A DNA stretch of 64,000 nucleotides from Paralithodes platypus (GCA_032716605.1 CM064552.1:12514886-12578885), one strand, 5' to 3'; shown: positions 32,402 to 43,939, counted from the first letter of the stretch. Numbers and translations: made by a program. Notes: a model not told the origin generated them from the letters alone.

Positions 32402-32484
32402 ATAAAAATAATAATAATAATGATAATATATATATACAGTATATATATATATATATATATTATCATTATTATTATTATTTTTAT
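32402..32484. repeat. 83-bp near-perfect palindrome
   Basis: Arms ATAAAAATAATAATAATAAT... and ...ATTATTATTATTATTTTTAT flank TATATATACAGTATATATA. The complementarity includes the non-repetitive TGATAA/TTATCA step. Confidence 0.85.
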
Positions 32485-32565
32485 GTCTATCGTTTCTAAT
32501 TTGGTACACTTGTGTATTTTTGTCGTAAAAATTGTCCACATCAGCATTTGTTTATTCTTAAAGAG

Positions 32566-32567
<2 letters not shown>

Positions 32568-32647
<80 letters not shown>
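32568..32647. repeat. (AT)n microsatellite
   Basis: About 40 uninterrupted AT units. Confidence 0.97.
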
Positions 32648-32649
<2 letters not shown>

Positions 32650-32699
32650 CATGGATTCGATTAATTAAGGTTCTCAGTCAGTCCTATTACCCACATCGA

Positions 32700-33290
32700 T
32701 AATTTTTAAAGAAGAATAAGCCTATTGGTTTGTATTGTTAATGATGAAAAAAACTTCCATTTTACTTTTTATTTCATTGGTGTGTGATGTTATTGATAAA
32801 AAAGACATGTTCATTTTGACTTTAGTTATTTAGATTATTGATAAACATAACTGCTATATTTTAATTTTGACTTGATTTGTATTGCTATTGATAAAACTAG
32901 ACTTATGTTTTCATTTTGACTTTATTGATTTGTATTATAATTGATAAAACTAGAGTTATGTTTTCATTATGACTTTACTGGTTTGTATCGTTATTGATAA
33001 AAATACTTATACAGTACTCTAGTTTAATCTTGACTTTAATGGAATCTATTGTCATTACACAAACAGTTAAATTTTCACATTGACTATTATTGGTTTTTAT
33101 TGTTATTGATATTAATAATAGGCCTACTTATATTTAAATTTGAACCATAATGGTATTGATTGCCATTGATAACACAATTTGATTTTTATTTTGGCCTTCC
33201 TATTATGTGTATAGACTAAGCCTACAGATATGTATTGTGTTTGATGAAAAAGTATCATATTTTCATTTTGACTTTCCTATTATGTATGTG
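32700..33290. repeat. degenerate tandem repeat, unit about 65-70 bp
   Basis: Eight or so imperfect copies of ATTTTGACTTTATTGATTTG followed by TATTGTTATTGATAAAAC. The copies near 32880-33000 are closest to each other and the ends most diverged. Confidence 0.8.
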
Positions 33291-33409
33291 CAGTAGACTC
33301 TGACAAACAGCACATGTGAGTACCCCCATTTTCTACACCCATATATAGTAGAACCTCTCGTCTCATTTTGCGCTTGGTTCACTTACTCCCTCTGGCGATA
33401 TTTTCACTT

Positions 33410-33612
33410 TAGGAGTCACACGAGATTTGTTTCCAGCATTTTTTCTGAAATTTTGCTCGGATCCCTTCTCAAGTAAGGTTTTATTATAATTCTGCCATCT
33501 GGAATAATCTACTTTTAGTTTTGTGTCAGGTATTAATGTAAAATAATTCCTAAATGTTGTCATGTATAGCCGAAGCAGGTCGAAAATTGCCGGAACAGTG
33601 GTTCGTGTGATT
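33410..33612. mobile_element. possible family C relative
   Basis: GAGTCACACGAGATTTG near 33414 and GTGGTTCGTGTGATTTTG near 33600 are inverted and resemble the family C TIRs. The interior shares GAAATTTTGCTCGGAT with GATATTTTGCTATAGAATCG of C2 only weakly. Confidence 0.4.
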
Positions 33613-33706
33613 TTGCTTTAACTCTGCATTTTTACTCTCATCACGTGCTAGCTTTTACCTCAAACATAGACACAAGGTTAATGGGGGTAACGACTACTTT
33701 TATATA

Positions 33707-33737
33707 CCGTATATATATATATATGTATATATATACC

Positions 33738-33824
<87 letters not shown>

Positions 33825-33834
33825 TGTATATATA
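33707..33834. repeat. (AT)n microsatellite, interrupted
   Basis: A long AT tract interrupted by GTATATATATACCGGTATAT and ACTGTATATATA. Confidence 0.95.
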
Positions 33835-33839
33835 TTCCC

Positions 33840-34378
33840 TTGGTGAAATTTTAATAAGTGGCCGAACCCGTCTACCTACCCCTGGTGCCCAAGCCATTCA
33901 CTAACCTCATTGACCACTTGCTAGTTTGAGGTTATAAGTAAATTCGGACTGAACAAACAATTTATATCAGAAATACAAGTTATAATAAGTTTTGTGCATA
34001 AATTTAAATCAAGATAATTGCATGTTTGTTGAGTATATAGATGCTACCAGCTTGAACTTAATTATAGCTCACAAATGGGCTATTACATTTTGTGAATGGC
34101 TACATTAATAGTTTTTCTCCGGGATTGCACATTACTTGCATAATGACATTTATAAATATATTGGGTTTAGACATACTCATATAGGCCTATATCGTATGAT
34201 CTATGGATTTCATACTCTTCCTATAGTAATATATTATAGTATTACCTGTACATATAAAGTCATAATACAAATATAGAAAGAGTTCGTGATTAACTCCATC
34301 TACTTATCACATAATACGACTTAATTTCCCCCTGAGTCAGATTTTACTGCACCTTCACGTAATAAATTGCCTTCCCCA
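33840..34378. other. no gene; one short family G-like match
   Basis: CATTGACCACTTGCTAGTTT followed by GAGGTTATAAG near 33908 resembles the family G arm. The rest is AT-rich without identified elements. Confidence 0.4.
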
Positions 34379-34574
34379 TTAATCCCTTCAGTCAAACTAT
34401 TTTCTTTTCGAGATTAATTTTACTCAGTTTAGGAAAGCTTTATAGGAATTAAGGAGTGTAAAGACTATCTCAATTAATCTTCCATCTCCGACAGTTCCTC
34501 TCAAAGTTAAATTAAATCGACTGAAGGTATTTAATATAAACACAACTTGGATTAATCGGATTTGAAATGTTAAT
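34379..34574. mobile_element. family D MITE, diverged (D13)
   Basis: TTAATCCCTTCAGTC start, inner sequence ACTCAGTTTAGGAAAGCTTT and CCTCTCAAAGTTAAATTAAA, ATCTCAATTAATC centre. End near TTAATTAATA. Confidence 0.65.
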
Positions 34575-34639
34575 TAATACCAGTATTTACAGAATCCTTA
34601 CACCGACACCGACACCTTACCATTTGCCGGTAGGGATGG

Positions 34640-34912
34640 GATAGATTAAGTTGGGTTGAGTTAGTCGGGTCAGGTTGGGTTGAGTAGGTTGCTTTGGTTT
34701 GGATTAGTTTGGTTAGATGTAGTTGTGGTGGATTAGGTTAGGTTAAAGTTAAGCTGGGTTGATTTAATTGTGTCCGTTTGAGTTAAGCTTATTAAGTTGG
34801 GCTGGGTTGGTTAGATGGAGTTGGCCTGGGTTAAGTTAGTTTAGGCTGAGTTATTTAAAGTTGAGTTAGGTTGCATTTTGAGTTAAGTTGTGTAAGGTCT
34901 GATCAGGATAAG
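34640..34912. repeat. degenerate GGGTT/GAGTT/AGGTT pentamer array
   Basis: Pentameric words such as GGGTTGAGTTAGTCGGGTC and GGATTAGGTTAGGTTAAAGT persist for about 270 bp on a T/G-rich strand. Consistent with a decayed TTAGG-type array. Confidence 0.65.
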
Positions 34913-34919
34913 TTTCCTT

Positions 34920-35927
34920 ATATCAATGTCGCCATTAAAATAAATTGTCCTAACCTGACGGGATAAAAAAAAAAAAAAATATATCTTCCTGGCAGCCATA
35001 CAAACACTCGAGTCTAGCTGTCGTGAGTCGTTGGTGGTGGAGAGGAGCTTCTTGGAAAGTTCAGGTTAGTCTTTCTCTTTCTCACAGAATATTTTATAGG
35101 CTTAAAGAAGTTGAGGAACACACACACACACACACAAATTAACACAATTACAAATGTAAAGGTACTGCGTATAACAAAGGCTATGTCGACACTCATTTAA
35201 ATAAGGGCAGGGTTATAAGAACACATAATATAACTTGTAACCTTACTATATTGTTCAGATCAGCATCCTAACAAATACGTCTACAATTTTAAGATTTCCT
35301 TCCCAATGTTAAGAAGAGAGGTTAACAACTACAGCATCTTGTTAAATTCATTGGCCAGCCTCTGTGGCGCAAGCAATTATAATTAATTAAGGCAGTAATA
35401 TTTTAATTTCGTTTAACTGTGAGAGTCCTTTCCAATTTGTTTAAATATCTTCTAATGATACTGGTATCTAGAGTAAAGTACGTGATCGGATTGAAAAGGC
35501 CGTAGAGTTCTCCAGCAAACCCTAGCTGTTGAGACCGGAACTCTGTCTGTGTAGTTACTTTTTCAACCCGCTCCAGTTGGTTCATAATCACAAGTACCTT
35601 TAAATCCGCCCAGAGCTGGAAATAATCTTGAAACATAGTGGTGATTTGTTGAGCTTATCGTGGAGCGTAATGGTCTGTGCTACTTAGGGGTCAAAAGTTT
35701 CAAGTAGGGGAGCGTGCAAGATTAAATAGCTGTTGGTTTTGTGATACTAGTCTAGCCCTGCTTAGCGGACCATTTTTTTTTCTTCTGTAAGCGTCTTTTC
35801 TTCTGATCCTCGTACCCATTTTTTTGGAATAAAGAATACTGCTGATACATGAGTAGATTATACAACCGAAAAGTTGACATACTAGATACATCAGTGCCCT
35901 GAAGAAGTTATAACCCTTTAAGGGGAG
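34920..35927. other. no gene; short (CA)n and A14 run
   Basis: About 1 kb AT-rich DNA with A runs near 34966, a (CA)n tract at 35118-35136 and no recognised element. GCCTCTGTGGCGCAAG near 35356 is a 15-nt tRNA-like scrap. Confidence 0.45.
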
Positions 35928-36253
35928 GTTTTTAGTTCGTTCCCTAGAATTCCGTCAAGCTTAAAATTACACCCCCTAGACTCCCTTTCAAGATAAATTT
36001 GTAAATTTTTCGGTAGAAAAATTTCCCGGCTGAAAGCCGGTTCCTCTTAAATTACAGGCTCGCTATCGCTCGCCAGGATAAAATCGACACCTAAATGGCA
36101 CGAAAGGTTTTAAAATGAACAGAAATGGGTTGAAAGTTCTTAAAATAGTCAAAATAATGGGGCAAACGTCTTAAAATTAGAAAAACAATGGGGCTAAACA
36201 TGAGGGAGAAAGGAGTCAAGAAAAAAATCCCTCAAGTGGACATCTCCCCTTAA
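35928..36253 (-). mobile_element. family A MITE, complete (A9)
   Basis: 326 bp, TTAAGGGGAGGTTTTTAG to GTGGACATCTCCCCTTAA. Same recent subfamily as A1 and A14 (CATTGTTTTTCTAATTTTA in plus sense). Its last TTAA begins D14. Confidence 0.93.
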
Positions 36254-36461
36254 GTACGATGACGTAATTTTGGCCTCATTCTGGTTACCATTAGACGATA
36301 TTCTTCAGCTTATAAACTACCTGTAGCGATCAAAGGGGAAAGTATTATCTTAATAAATAATTCGAATTTGAATAATATAAGTCCTTATTTAACTGTATAA
36401 ACTTGTCTAATGATAGCCATACTAAAAGGCAAACCGAGCACCATCGCACTGAATGGGTTAA
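36250..36461. mobile_element. family D MITE sharing TTAA with A9 (D14)
   Basis: 212 bp, TTAAGTACGATGACG to CGCACTGAATGGGTTAA. TTCTGGTTACCATTAGACGA and TGTCTAATGATAGCCATACT are the inner arms. Confidence 0.78.
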
Positions 36462-36897
36462 GCGAAACATCGTCAATGAAGTGTTCCTCCTCAAATCATA
36501 TTTTCTTATTATCGGGTCAAGTAACATTGCTGTTTTACATGTGATTCTCGTGTTAATTCTACTCATGAATAACGGCACTGACGAGTAGGCATTTTCATTC
36601 GTAAATGGCTTATTAAAATGTGTAGAATTATTAGGAGCATCAGTGAAGAATATCTATCAAATCTCTGACGATATTCCGATATGAAAAAATGTATAATACA
36701 ACGATGTAATAAATATGAGCACAATATGAAAAGCAGAAACGTAATCAAGATGAGATCATAACAAATTACCGTCAGCTGAAAATAATGAGACTATAGATGT
36801 AAGCACCAATTGAGAAGGAGCACCTTATAGGCCTACCGGTGCTCCTCTTGGCAACTTGATCTGGTATGAACACACCAGCTGGCGGGGAGTGCGGTCG

Positions 36898-37400
36898 GCC
36901 ACTGGCATAACTTATTCCAGGCTGTATAGACTGGCCTCCGGGAACTGGCTCATCGGTCATGGATAGTTCCTTTAATTATTCCCAAGCTACAGGTGGTCAG
37001 CTGCAGCCAAGGGTAGAAAATAGATGTAGATGATGTGGTGGTTCTGCTAGAGGTGGTGGTGGTGGTAATATTGTTTTGTTGGCATTTGTGTTTGTAGGTG
37101 TCAGTGGTAAAGGTGTGGGCTGTGGTGGTGTTAGGAGCTACAGTTAACGAGAATACAGTATATAATTTGTGGTACTTGTAATACAGTACGTGGTACGAAG
37201 GGTAGTGACCGTAATATATTATGTGGCATTAACTGATTCCAGACTGTATAGACTGGGCTCTGGAACTGGCTCATCGGTCATGGATAGTTCCCTCATATAT
37301 TCCATAGGAACAGGTGTCCAGCTGCAGCCAGTTGTAGAGCGTAGATGTAGATAGACAGTGTGGTAGTATCGTTAGTGTTGTTGATGGTGGTCGTAGTGAT
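36898..37400. repeat. direct duplication, period about 320 bp
   Basis: AACTGGCTCATCGGTCATGG and TGTATAGACTGG, CAGCTGCAGCCA, GTAGATGTAGAT occur in the same order at 36898-37035 and 37219-37355. A TGGTGGT-rich stretch follows each copy. Confidence 0.85.
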
Positions 37401-37760
37401 GATGTTAGTTGTATTAGCTGTAATGTGTTGGTGGTGATTTTGTAAAGGTTTTAGGAGGAGGATCATCCCCATTGCCTCAAAAATGCCAGAAATGGGATAT
37501 TCCAAAACCTAGACTAAAAAATACTGGAAACAAAATATATGGATATAAAAAGGGTATAATTATAAAGTGTGCATAATAATCTTTCCATTCATAGATACAT
37601 TGGTGATAATAAATCCATCTAATATATGAACAGAAAGGTAAATCACTATCAATATTCCCAATGATCGTATATACTGTACATTGTTCATGCACTTTTTATG
37701 CCTTATATTTTTAATAGTTTATTAGCATGAGCAAAGTGATGAGCATGTCATCTGATACTT

Positions 37761-38050
37761 TTAAGGGATAGGGTTTTGTTTGCTCCGTAGACCTCTATGC
37801 AACTTTAAACACACACACATACACACACAAGACAATATATACATATGTACATTTTGTGGTAGAAAAATGTGCTGGCAAAAGGCCGGTTCCTCCTGCATAC
37901 AGGCTCGCTACTGCTCGCCTGGGAAAATTTGACACCTAAGTAGCACGAAAGGTGCGAGCAATATGGTGAAAGCTCTCAAAATCGCTAGGCTATTGGGGCG
38001 AACGTCTTAAAATCTCAAAACTAATGGGTTAAATTTAAACCTCCCCCTAA
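37761..38050 (-). mobile_element. family A MITE, old copy (A10)
   Basis: TTAAGGGATAGGGTTTTG to AAACCTCCCCCTAA. The core (GCAAAAGGCCGGTTCCTCC, CAGGCTCGCTACTGCTCGCC) is readable. A CACACACATACACACACA microsatellite has grown in the right part. Confidence 0.8.
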
Positions 38051-38069
38051 TCCACGTCCATCTCCCCTC

Positions 38070-38820
38070 GAATGTCTCTTCTCTCAGCACCCCGGTATTC
38101 TTGGTCGTGGCGGTTGGTGGCCTGTAGAGGAGTCGAAGGTGCCACCAATCCGGCACCACTATATAAAGCGCACCCAGAAGACATGGACAATATCTTGTTC
38201 TTCCTCTGTCCAATTGCTCTTCTTTCTTACTTTACTCCAGCCATCTGGTCTGGATGGACAATATCTGAGTTAAACCATCTGTATATATTCTGCTTCCTCC
38301 TTCACTATGTCTGCATCGTCTCCTACTCCTTGCCTTCTTTCTTTCTCTTCTCTCTTCTTCCTCTTCCTTCTCTTCTCTTCGTGGTGGCCAGTGGAGGAGT
38401 CGAAGGTGCCATCACCAGAAGACATGGATAGTATTTAGTAAAACCATCTTTTTTAGTCTTCTTCATCCTTCACATGTCTTCTGCTTCGTCGTCTTCTCCT
38501 CGCCTTCCTCTCTGTCTCCCTCTTCCTTTTCCTTCTCTTTGTATATTCTTCTTCCACCTCCTTTTGTCTTCCGCTTCGTCTGATCCTTGCCTTCCTCTCT
38601 GATTCCCTCTTCTCTCGTCGGCCTCTTCTTATCTTCTTCCTCCTTCAAATGTCTTCTGCTTCGTCTCTCTCTTGCCTTTCTTTTCTCTCTCCCTTCCCTT
38701 CTTGTCTTCACGGTGGCCGGTATAGGAGTCGAAGGTGCCATCACTCCGGCCTCCATATAAGGGCCGGCCAGACGCACCCAGAGGAGATGGACAATATTTA
38801 GTTAAACCATCTTTTTCTCC
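38070..38820. repeat. three diverged direct repeats in a CT-rich region
   Basis: GGAGTCGAAGGTGCCA(C/T)CA followed by GAAGACATGGA(C/T)A or GGAGATGGACA occurs near 38128, 38393 and 38726, separated by CTTC/CTCC-rich sequence. Spacing is about 265 and 330 bp. Open frames here are the purine/pyrimidine bias of the repeat. Confidence 0.75.
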
Positions 38821-38863
38821 GCCTCTCTTCCACCGGGTTAAGAGGAGGCTAGGGGGTGAACGC

Positions 38864-39097
38864 TTTAAAGGGGAGCTTTTTGTTTTGGGCTGGATCCCCT
38901 TCACCCTAATGTTTAACCCCATTAGTTTTCAGATTTTAAGACGTTTGCCTCTTTAGTTTGGCGATTCTAAGACTTTTTGTCCAGTTTCTTTTTCGATGTT
39001 AAAACCTTTCGTGCCATTTAAGAGGGGGGGGGGGGGGGGGGGCGAATAGAGCTTGATAGGTTTCCTAGGGAGCAAACTAACCCCCCGGCCCCCATAA
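38864..39097 (+). mobile_element. family A MITE with core deleted (A11)
   Basis: TTAAAGGGGAGCTTTTTG, four modules, then CGTGCCATTTAAG joins a G18 run. The element ends with GATAGGTTTCCTAGGGAGC and CCCCCATAA. The hairpin core between arm and right end is missing. Confidence 0.75.
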
Positions 39098-40190
39098 AAA
39101 CCGATTCACACTAGTATTTTGTCGGTACTTTAGATCGGCTAGGCCTAGTTTGATCTGGAAGCTACTGGATTTACGTTACAGTATATATTATTAAGCAACA
39201 CCCGTTCTTAACATTAATCATCAACTACAAACCCCAATGCACTTGAATAAACTAATGAACTAATGCCAGCCAGCTATGTTACTCTACACTCAGGACAGTT
39301 GCCCATACCAATGCACAAAGCCCCTAAGTGTTGTTATTAAAAAAAAAAAAAAATGCTGATCGAAAATTGACAGAAAAACATGTCTCACTCGATCATTAGA
39401 GGAGAAAGTTTTTTTTTTCCGGCAACGTTTCATTAGCCACTTCATTCTGGCAATTTTTCGGGGCTGGTTTCCATAGGTGCCAGGGGCTAGACTAAGGGTA
39501 GGTTATTATAGGTGACGAGTTCTAATAAAGGTTAAATTTAGACATGCCAGACCACAGAGTTCCCAAAAAACATAATAGATAGAAATATAATAATAATAAT
39601 AATAATAATTAGAAAAATAATAACAATAATATTAATAATATTAATAATAATAACAATAATACTAATACTAATAGTGATAATGATAAAATAAGTAAACGTA
39701 AATAATGATAACAAATATACAAATAAACAAATTCAACAAATAATACAACAATAATAATAATAATAATAATAATAATAGTAATATACAAAATATATGTGCT
39801 ATAAATCTTCAAATTGTTAAGTGTGTCTCAGCTTTTCTACTCCGTGCTTCTCTCAACCTTTGCCACTTGCGCTGATGTTTTAAGTTGCAGCGGGTGTTGA
39901 GCTGTTGATTTATGGTGCCTCGTTGGCAACCCGGATGGCTCTCGGTGGTTTCTCGTCTGTCTGTCCATGCGAATATTTCTATTATTGTACTAGGGGTTAA
40001 GTTTAATTTTGGTTTAATATGCCCTGCGTGTTGTATGTACAGGCGGCCACATAAATCCTGTGTCTCCTTGTTTTATGCATGGATTTAATATGGGTAAGGT
40101 TCAATTATAATTACTTGGTTTGTATATTATGCAGTTGTTAAGTTAGTTCATCAATATACCTTGTCATCACAAATACCACTCGAAGGTCAT
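39098..40190. other. no gene; (AAT)n microsatellites
   Basis: AAT/AAC trinucleotide tracts at about 39587-39660 and 39748-39778. Possible family C remnant near 39470-39575 (AGACATGCCAGACCACAGAG). Otherwise unassigned. Confidence 0.5.
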
Positions 40191-40192
40191 TC

Positions 40193-40194
<2 letters not shown>

Positions 40195-40227
<33 letters not shown>

Positions 40228-40236
40228 TATAAATAA

Positions 40237-40276
<40 letters not shown>

Positions 40277-40288
40277 TATAAATAAATA
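40195..40288. repeat. duplicated (AT)n plus GTATATAAATAAATACA
   Basis: Two head-to-tail copies of (AT)n followed by AGTATATAAATAAATACATA. Confidence 0.9.
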
Positions 40289-40962
40289 CATAATCACGGA
40301 GAGGGCAAGAGCTCCCGTGAGCCACTGTACCAGTAATGGCTTTAGGTGCGAGAATATAATGATTCTCAGAGCCTGAAAATTAAATACTTATAGCAAATTT
40401 GGGTAGCTGTCAGAGGTTGATGGATGGTCGCTGAGCCAGGCGGAACGTGGTGGCTGGGCAGGGATGTTTCTCACAATGAGATGGTGCAATTCGTATACAC
40501 TGCAATACTGCTTCTTATATGATTGATGTCTTACATACACACACACACATTTAATATGTAAGTATGTACAGTATATTGATACGTTTATATGTATGTACTA
40601 TGTAGGCCTATGTATATACGTGTATGTGCATGCATGGGTATAGACATGCACATGTACGGTGCAAACTTTACAGCAGGGTACATAATATTTATATCAATTA
40701 AACCTACATTGATGTAGTAAAACATAAGTCAGCACAACTGTATGTATTACTCATATATTTCCAGCCTAAGCCGTTTATTATTAGTACAGTATTATTATTG
40801 TATTATATAATTTCGGTAAATGTACCGTCTTGTATATACCACCATTGTACATATGGCATAAATTATGTACTGTAGATTTAGACAGGATAGAATAGGTTAA
40901 GATTACTACAATCAGTCTTGGCATATCCGCAAAATTACATAATCTCAGAGAGATCTAATATA

Positions 40963-41915
40963 GCTATCCCCCTCCCCCCTCTAATATAGCTATCCCCCTC
41001 CCCTCTCTAATATAGCTATCCCTCTCCCCCCCTCTAATATAGCTATCCCCTCCCCCCTCTAATTAGCCACCTCCCCCCTCTAATATAGCTATCACCCCTC
41101 CCCCCTCTAATATAGCTATCCCCTCCCCCCTCTATTCTAATATAGCTATCCTCCTCCCCCCTCTAATTAGCTATCCCCCTCCCCCCTCTAATATAGCTAT
41201 CCCCCTCCCCCCTCTAATATAGCTATCCCCCCCCCCTCTAATATAGCTATCCCCCTCCCCCCTCTAATATATCTAACTCCCTCCCCCCTCTAATATAGCT
41301 ATCCACCTCCCCCCTCTAATATATAGCTATCCCCCCTCCCCCCCCTCTAATATAGCTATCCCCCTCCCCCCTCGTAATATAGCTATCCCCCTCCCCCTCT
41401 AATATAGCTATCCCCCTCCCCCCTCTAATTATAGCTATCCCCCTCCCCCCTCTAATATAGCTTCCCCCTCCCCCCTCTAATATAGCTATCCCCCTCCCCC
41501 CCTCTAATATAGCTATCCCCCTCCCCCCTCTAATATAGCTATCCCCCTCCCCCCTCTAATATAGCTATCCCCCTCCCCCCTCTAATATAGCTATCCCCCT
41601 CCCCCCTCTAATATAGCTATCCCCTCCCCCCTCTAATATAGCTATCCCCCTCCCCCTCTAATATAGCTATCCCCCTCCCCCCCTCTAATATAGCTATCCC
41701 CTCCCCCCCCTCTAATATAGCTATCCCCCTCCCCCCTCTAATAAGCTATCCCCCTCCCCCTCTAATATAGCTATCCCCCTCCCCCCTAATATAGCTATCC
41801 ACTCCCCCCTCTAATATAGCTATCCCCCCACCCCCTCTAATATAGCTATCCTCCTCCCCCCTCTAATATAGCTATCCCCCTCCCCCCTCTAATATTGCTT
41901 TCCCCCTCCCCCCTC
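40963..41915. repeat. C-rich 24-26-bp minisatellite, about 38 units
   Basis: Unit CTAATATAGCTATCCCCCTC + CCCC. Unit length varies through C-tract slippage and occasional loss of TA or GCTAT. The plus strand is almost free of G apart from the G of AGCTAT, giving extreme strand asymmetry. Confidence 0.96.
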
Positions 41916-42264
41916 TTTCTCCTTTAACACAATAATTCTCTTTGTAAAAACAGTGTGTGTGCTCAGTATAAACATTAAGCGTTAGTCGCCTCAACACCGC
42001 CACCTTTATCATCTTGGCTCTCCCCTTTTGTAGCTCAGGACTCCCTCTCAGCGCTAGAAAGGCGGATTCTCACAGACGATTTTTCCGGTGTTTATTTATT
42101 TATTTATTTAAGTGTTCTCTAGTATGAAGGATTCTATATTCAAGCCTTGTGTAATTTCAGTCAACCATGATCATCTACCTTCAATCTGGTTGTTGTCATG
42201 AATTAGAGAAGAAGAAGAACAACTATAATAATAATAATAACAAAACTAAATTTTACCAGGATAG
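41916..42264. other. unique-looking spacer between two minisatellites
   Basis: AT-rich spacer with TTTATTTATTTATTTA near 42098 and an AATAATAATAATAAC tract near 42225. No gene. Confidence 0.5.
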
Positions 42265-43150
42265 ATTTGCTTATTGAAATGTCGGAAAAACGCCCATCAG
42301 ACATGGATTTACTTATTGAAATGTCGGAAAAACGCCCATCAGACATGGATTTACTTATTGAAATGTCGGAAAAACGCCCATCAGACATGGATTTACTTAT
42401 TGAAATGCCGGAAAAACGCTCATCAGACATGGATTTACTTATTGAAATGCCGGAAAAACGCTCATCAGACATGGATTTACTTATTGAAATGCCGGAAAAA
42501 CGCCCATCAGACATGGATTTACTTATTGAAATGTCGGAAAAATGCCCATCAGACATGGATTTACTTATTGAAATGTCGGAAAAACGCCCATCAGACATGG
42601 ATTTACTTATTGAAATGTCGGATAAACGCCCATCAGACATGGATTTACTTATTGAAATCTCGGAAAAACGCCCATCAGACATGGATTTGCTTATTGAAAT
42701 GTCGGAAAAAATGCCCATCAGACATGGATTTACTTATTGAAATGTCGGAAAAACGCCCATCAGACATGGATTTGCTTATTGAAATGTCGGAAAAACGCCC
42801 ATCAGACATGGATTTGCTTATTGAAATGTCGGAAAAACGCCCATCAGACATGGATTTACTTATTGAAATGTCGGAAAAACGCCCATCAGACATGGATTTG
42901 CTTATTGAAATGTCGGAAAAACGCCCATCAGACATGGATTTACTTATTGAAATGTCGGAAAAACGCCCATCAGACATGGATTTACTTATTGAAGTGTCGG
43001 AAAAACGCCCATCAGACATGGATTTACTTATTGAAATGTCGGAAAAACGCCCATCAGACATGGATTTACTTATTGAAATGTCGGGAAAACGCCCATCAGA
43101 CATGGATTTGCTTATTGAAATGTCGGAAAAACGCCCGTCAGACAGGGATT
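42265..43150. repeat. 42-bp minisatellite, about 21 units
   Basis: Unit ATGGATTTACTTATTGAAAT + GTCGGAAAAACGCCCATCAG + AC. Units differ by single substitutions (TTACTT/TTGCTT; CGCCC/CGCTC/TGCCC; GTCGG/GCCGG). One extra A near 42709 shifts phase. Because 42 is divisible by three, stop-free 14-residue peptides (MDLLIEMSEKRPSD and others) repeat in several frames on both strands. Confidence 0.96.
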
Positions 43151-43337
43151 TTGAAACCCGGAATCACGCGACCTTTTAATCTCCAGCATCAAGTTTCTGT
43201 TGGGAACATCTCCGATTAGATTTGCATTTGTATTGACAAGTAGATTGAAGTTACTGTTTATAGGTTACATCATTCAAATACAAGTTTAATTTAATTCAGA
43301 AGCTGCCAGTCCAAAGATTCCCGAACAAACTCTGGTG

Positions 43338-43728
43338 TTAAGGGAGCCCACCTCGCGTTTTTTTGTTTTATCTTTCTCTCCCTCTCTCTTTCATTTGTAT
43401 GCATTCGGCCCCATTCAGCCTACTGTTTTAAGACGTTTACCCCCATCAAGGTGTGTCAATATTTTCCTGGCGAGCGGGAGCGAGCCAGCATATACTGTAT
43501 ATATTTTTTTGTTTTGACAGCAAGCTAAATTTGTAAATTTTTCGATAGAAAAATTTCTCCGGCAAAGCCGGATTTCTCCATACAATGCTGGCTCGCTATC
43601 GCTCGCCAGGAAGAAATCGACACCTGGATGGAGATAAACGTCTTAAAACAGTTGGCTGAATGGGGCCGAATGGATACAAGCCAGGGAAAGAGAGAAAAGG
43701 AGAGAAAGAACAACAACTCGACTCTTAA
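43338..43728 (-). mobile_element. family B foldback MITE (B6)
   Basis: TTAAGGGAGCCCACCTCGC start. The right arm ends AGAAAGAACAACAACTCGAC and lacks the GGTGACCCCCC terminus, but still meets TTAA, which is the first TTAA of D15. Confidence 0.9.
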
Positions 43729-43939
43729 CCCCTTCTGTACCGAGGACGTCTTTTTGCTATTAATTCAGCTGCATTTAGACAATTTTATGAAGCTTAGGAA
43801 AGATGTATGGTAGCTAAAAGGATGAATTGAGATATTCGGTAATGTTTTAACGGGCATACATCCTTCCTAAGCTGTATAAAACCATCTAATAGTTGCCAGC
43901 ATGTAATGAAAAGGACGTCATCGGTACGGAAGGGGTTAA
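43725..43939. mobile_element. family D MITE, complete (D15)
   Basis: 215 bp, TTAACCCCTTCTGTACCGAG to CGGTACGGAAGGGGTTAA. Inner arms ATGAAGCTTAGGAAAGATGT and CATCCTTCCTAAGCTGTATA. Confidence 0.9.

Noticed and set aside
35350..35395. Second tRNA starting GCCTCTGTGGCGCAAG
   Set aside because: Only about 15 nt resemble a tRNA 5' half; no anticodon or T arm follows.
42203..43219. 301-codon repetitive frame and its minus-strand counterpart
   Set aside because: 42-bp minisatellite with a phase-breaking insertion; no start context, no unique flanking protein sequence, both strands open.
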